Assembly: GCA_946479805.1 (NCBI GenBank)
Contig: CAMLHP010000039.1
Coordinates: 1-15,155 of the forward strand
Reading direction: 5' to 3'
DNA from: an uncultured Gemmatimonadota bacterium
Lineage (GTDB): Bacteria; Gemmatimonadota; Gemmatimonadetes; Gemmatimonadales; GWC2-71-9
Length of the DNA stretch: 15,155 nt
Position numbers and translations under genes: made by a program. Under the pieces are notes generated by a model. That model had not been told where the DNA came from and did not search any database. It worked only from the letters and a program-made list of their open reading frames with translations. Positions 14,493 through 15,155 of the stretch are shown here, piece by piece. How positions within the stretch are numbered: position 1 is the first letter of the stretch; every line of letters begins with the position of its first letter.

Positions 14493-15155
14493 GCACCCGC
14501 ACGTTGGAGATGGAACTTCGCACCCCGACCCTCGACGCCGAGGGCAGGGTGCGACATGCGCCGCTGGCCGTGGGTGCCGACGGGATGGCGGACGGATTCG
14601 GTTCGGAGCACATGCTCATCAACATCGGCCCCCAGCACCCCGCCACCCACGGGGTGCTCCGGCTGGTGCTCGAGCTGGAGGGCGAGACCGTCCTCCGGTG
14701 CATTCCCCACATTGGCTACCTCCACTCCGGCTTCGAGAAGCTGGGGGAGTACCGCCACTACAACCAGATCATCCCTCTCACCGACCGTACCGACTACCTG
14801 TCGCCCATGGCCAACAACGTGGGCCTGGCGCTCGCTGTCGAGAAGCTCATGGGGCTGGAGCTCACCGAGCGGTGCAAGGTTCTCCGGGTCATCGCCTGCG
14901 AGATGAGCCGGATCATCTCGCACCTGGTTTGGCTGGGCACCACCGGCATCGACCTCGGGGCGTACACGCCGTTCCTGTGGTCGTTCCAGGAGCGCGAGCG
15001 GATCTACAACCTGCAGGAAGCGTGGACCGGCGCCCGCCTCACCACCAGCCTCACCCGGGTTGGCGGCCTCATGGCCGACGTCCCCGAGGGGTGGGAGGAT
15101 GGCCTTCGCGAGTTCTGCCGCACCTTCCCGTCCACGCTCGATGAAGTGGACACGA
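14489..15155 (+). CDS. nuoD: NADH-quinone oxidoreductase subunit D (3' truncated by window end)
   Basis: NuoD is the 49-kDa subunit of complex I that forms the quinone-binding pocket with NuoB. The frame has no stop up to the window edge, leaving 222 of about 390-430 codons visible. Family motifs are NIGPQHPATHGVLRLVLELE (45-64), PHIGYLHSGFEKL (73-85), IPLTDRTDYLSPMANN (95-110), SHLVWLGTTGIDLGAYTPF (144-162) and TGARLTTSLTRVGGL (180-194). His50 and His54 lie in the quinone-pocket loop. The N-terminal 40 or so residues before HMLINIGPQHP are longer than in many relatives. The ATG at 14489 overlaps the nuoC stop (ATGA) and follows GGGGAG by 7 bases, which supports this start. Further nuo genes probably follow downstream. 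Confidence 0.95.
   Translation, partial: MSTRTLEMELRTPTLDAEGRVRHAPLAVGADGMADGFGSEHMLINIGPQHPATHGVLRLVLELEGETVLRCIPHIGYLHSGFEKLGEYRHYNQIIPLTDRTDYLSPMANNVGLALAVEKLMGLELTERCKVLRVIACEMSRIISHLVWLGTTGIDLGAYTPFLWSFQERERIYNLQEAWTGARLTTSLTRVGGLMADVPEGWEDGLREFCRTFPSTLDEVDT

Overview
This window looks like chromosomal, mostly housekeeping DNA from a GC-rich, Gram-negative, aerobic bacterium. Four things point to a diderm with a menaquinone-type respiratory chain: a five-helix single membrane subunit of succinate dehydrogenase (order C-A-B, no sdhD), a lactate-dehydrogenase-like malate dehydrogenase, a predicted outer-membrane barrel, and LVIVD-repeat beta-propeller proteins. My best guess is Gemmatimonadota or a close relative, inferred from gene style and not proven. 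Genes are tightly packed, often with ATGA or TGATG stop/start overlaps. No stretch over 300 bases lacks a gene; the longest gap is about 170 bases. I found no tRNA, rRNA, CRISPR array, insertion sequence or phage gene.

Layout. Bases 1-578 are the 3' end of an LVIVD-type propeller protein. Next come secG (653-1036) and carA (1033-2187), which overlap and share a likely promoter. A gene for an HU-family DNA-binding protein (2277-2618) has its own strong promoter inside the carA stop region and a clear intrinsic terminator. Then come moaD, moaE and moaA (molybdopterin synthesis) with trmL (tRNA wobble methylation), 2684-4873. A 172-base regulatory gap full of GATTC/GAATC motifs leads into mdh, sdhC, sdhA and sdhB (5046-9322), a compact TCA-cycle and respiratory unit. 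Ten bases after sdhB starts an unrecognised predicted outer-membrane protein (9333-10589), then a lipoprotein with an Ig-like domain and an LVIVD-type propeller (10598-12115). The minus-strand gene dcd (12145-12723) converges on the lipoprotein gene and diverges from nuoA, nuoB, nuoC and a truncated nuoD (12884 to the window end).

How the genes fit together. Mdh and SdhCAB carry out consecutive-side reactions of the TCA cycle: succinate to fumarate with electrons to quinone, and malate to oxaloacetate with NADH. The Nuo complex reoxidises NADH and also feeds the quinone pool. MoaD, MoaE and MoaA make parts of the molybdenum cofactor. CarA and Dcd serve pyrimidine supply. SecG serves protein export.

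Novelty. Most of the window is ordinary. The best candidate for something undescribed is the barrel and propeller-lipoprotein pair placed directly behind the sdh operon. Smaller points of interest are the acidic tail on HU and several regulatory-looking arrays in the gaps.
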